A program made the position numbers and the translations under genes. Positions 63,449 to 64,000 of a stretch of DNA of 64,000 nucleotides are shown here, in pieces; positions within the stretch are counted from its first letter, which is position 1, and every line of letters starts with the position of its first letter. The notes under the pieces are model-generated. The model had not been told where the DNA came from, searched no databases, and was given only the letters and a program-made list of their open reading frames with translations. This DNA comes from Carnobacterium viridans (GTDB taxonomy: Bacteria; Bacillota; Bacilli; Lactobacillales; Carnobacteriaceae): the NCBI RefSeq assembly GCF_900102725.1, contig NZ_FNJW01000008.1:62001-126000 (forward strand), read 5' to 3'.

Positions 63449-64000
<552 letters not shown>

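Overview
The window is a low-GC chromosomal stretch from a Gram-positive bacterium of the order Lactobacillales. Gene order and protein similarity point to the Carnobacteriaceae/Enterococcaceae side, with Carnobacterium or a close relative the best guess. The reasons are: the order pdhABCD - UPF0223 - suhB - typA - ftsW - pyc - ylbG - rsmD - coaD - ylbL-type protease; an Enterococcus hirae-like ntpFIKECGABD V-type ATPase operon; the asd-dapA-RNase J2 cluster; strong AGGAGG ribosome-binding sites; and SOS boxes of the Bacillus LexA/DinR type. Almost all of it is ordinary housekeeping chromosome. I see no prophage, CRISPR array, rRNA or tRNA.

Layout. 1-4107: beta-glucoside module with a GntR/UTRA regulator (cut by the left edge), a PTS EIIBCA gene broken by a single frameshift, and a 6-phospho-beta-glucosidase. 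4431-6600: peptide deformylase and glutamate dehydrogenase, divergent. 6600-12390: a roughly 500-bp leader region and the pyruvate dehydrogenase operon. 12516-21762: a degenerate lactate-dehydrogenase-like protein, UPF0223, inositol monophosphatase, TypA, FtsW and pyruvate carboxylase. 21867-25720: envelope/CAP-like protein, YlbG, RsmD, CoaD and a PDZ-Lon protease. 25726-31905: TspO-like membrane protein, the comEA-comEB-comEC DNA-uptake operon, holA and rpsT. 31941-36820: SOS-controlled uvrB, then rpsO and pnp. 37033-41724: lipase-like hydrolase, asd, dapA and RNase J2. 41964-44940: OpuA-type glycine betaine importer. 45376-49090: HD phosphohydrolase, GNAT acetyltransferase, TPP-riboswitch-controlled thiT and cardiolipin synthase. 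49197-52660: second compatible-solute importer (OpuC/BusA type with CBS domains). 52797-54148: LexA-box-controlled YolD-like gene divergent from degV. 54337-63064: Na+-type V-ATPase operon. 63233-64000: YdbC-like PC4 protein and the start of gmk.

How it fits together. The carbon genes (bgl, pdh, pyc, LDH-like) sit around the pyruvate node. The second half is rich in salt and osmotic functions: two betaine/carnitine-type importers, a V-ATPase whose proteolipid keeps the Na+ ligands of the E. hirae enzyme, and cardiolipin synthase. This suits an organism that meets salt or cold.

The least expected finding is a family of short hairpin-rich elements, present three times (about 4109-4366, 36822-37023, 41760-41929). 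Two copies have clear ISL3-like ends and flanking 8-bp target duplications, and all three lie in or beside intrinsic terminators. Other points worth a look are a terminator whose 3' arm holds the thiT ribosome-binding site and whose U-run contains its UUG start, a terminator-bearing leader before the V-ATPase operon, a catalytically dead LDH paralogue, and a frameshift in the PTS gene at a slippery heptamer.
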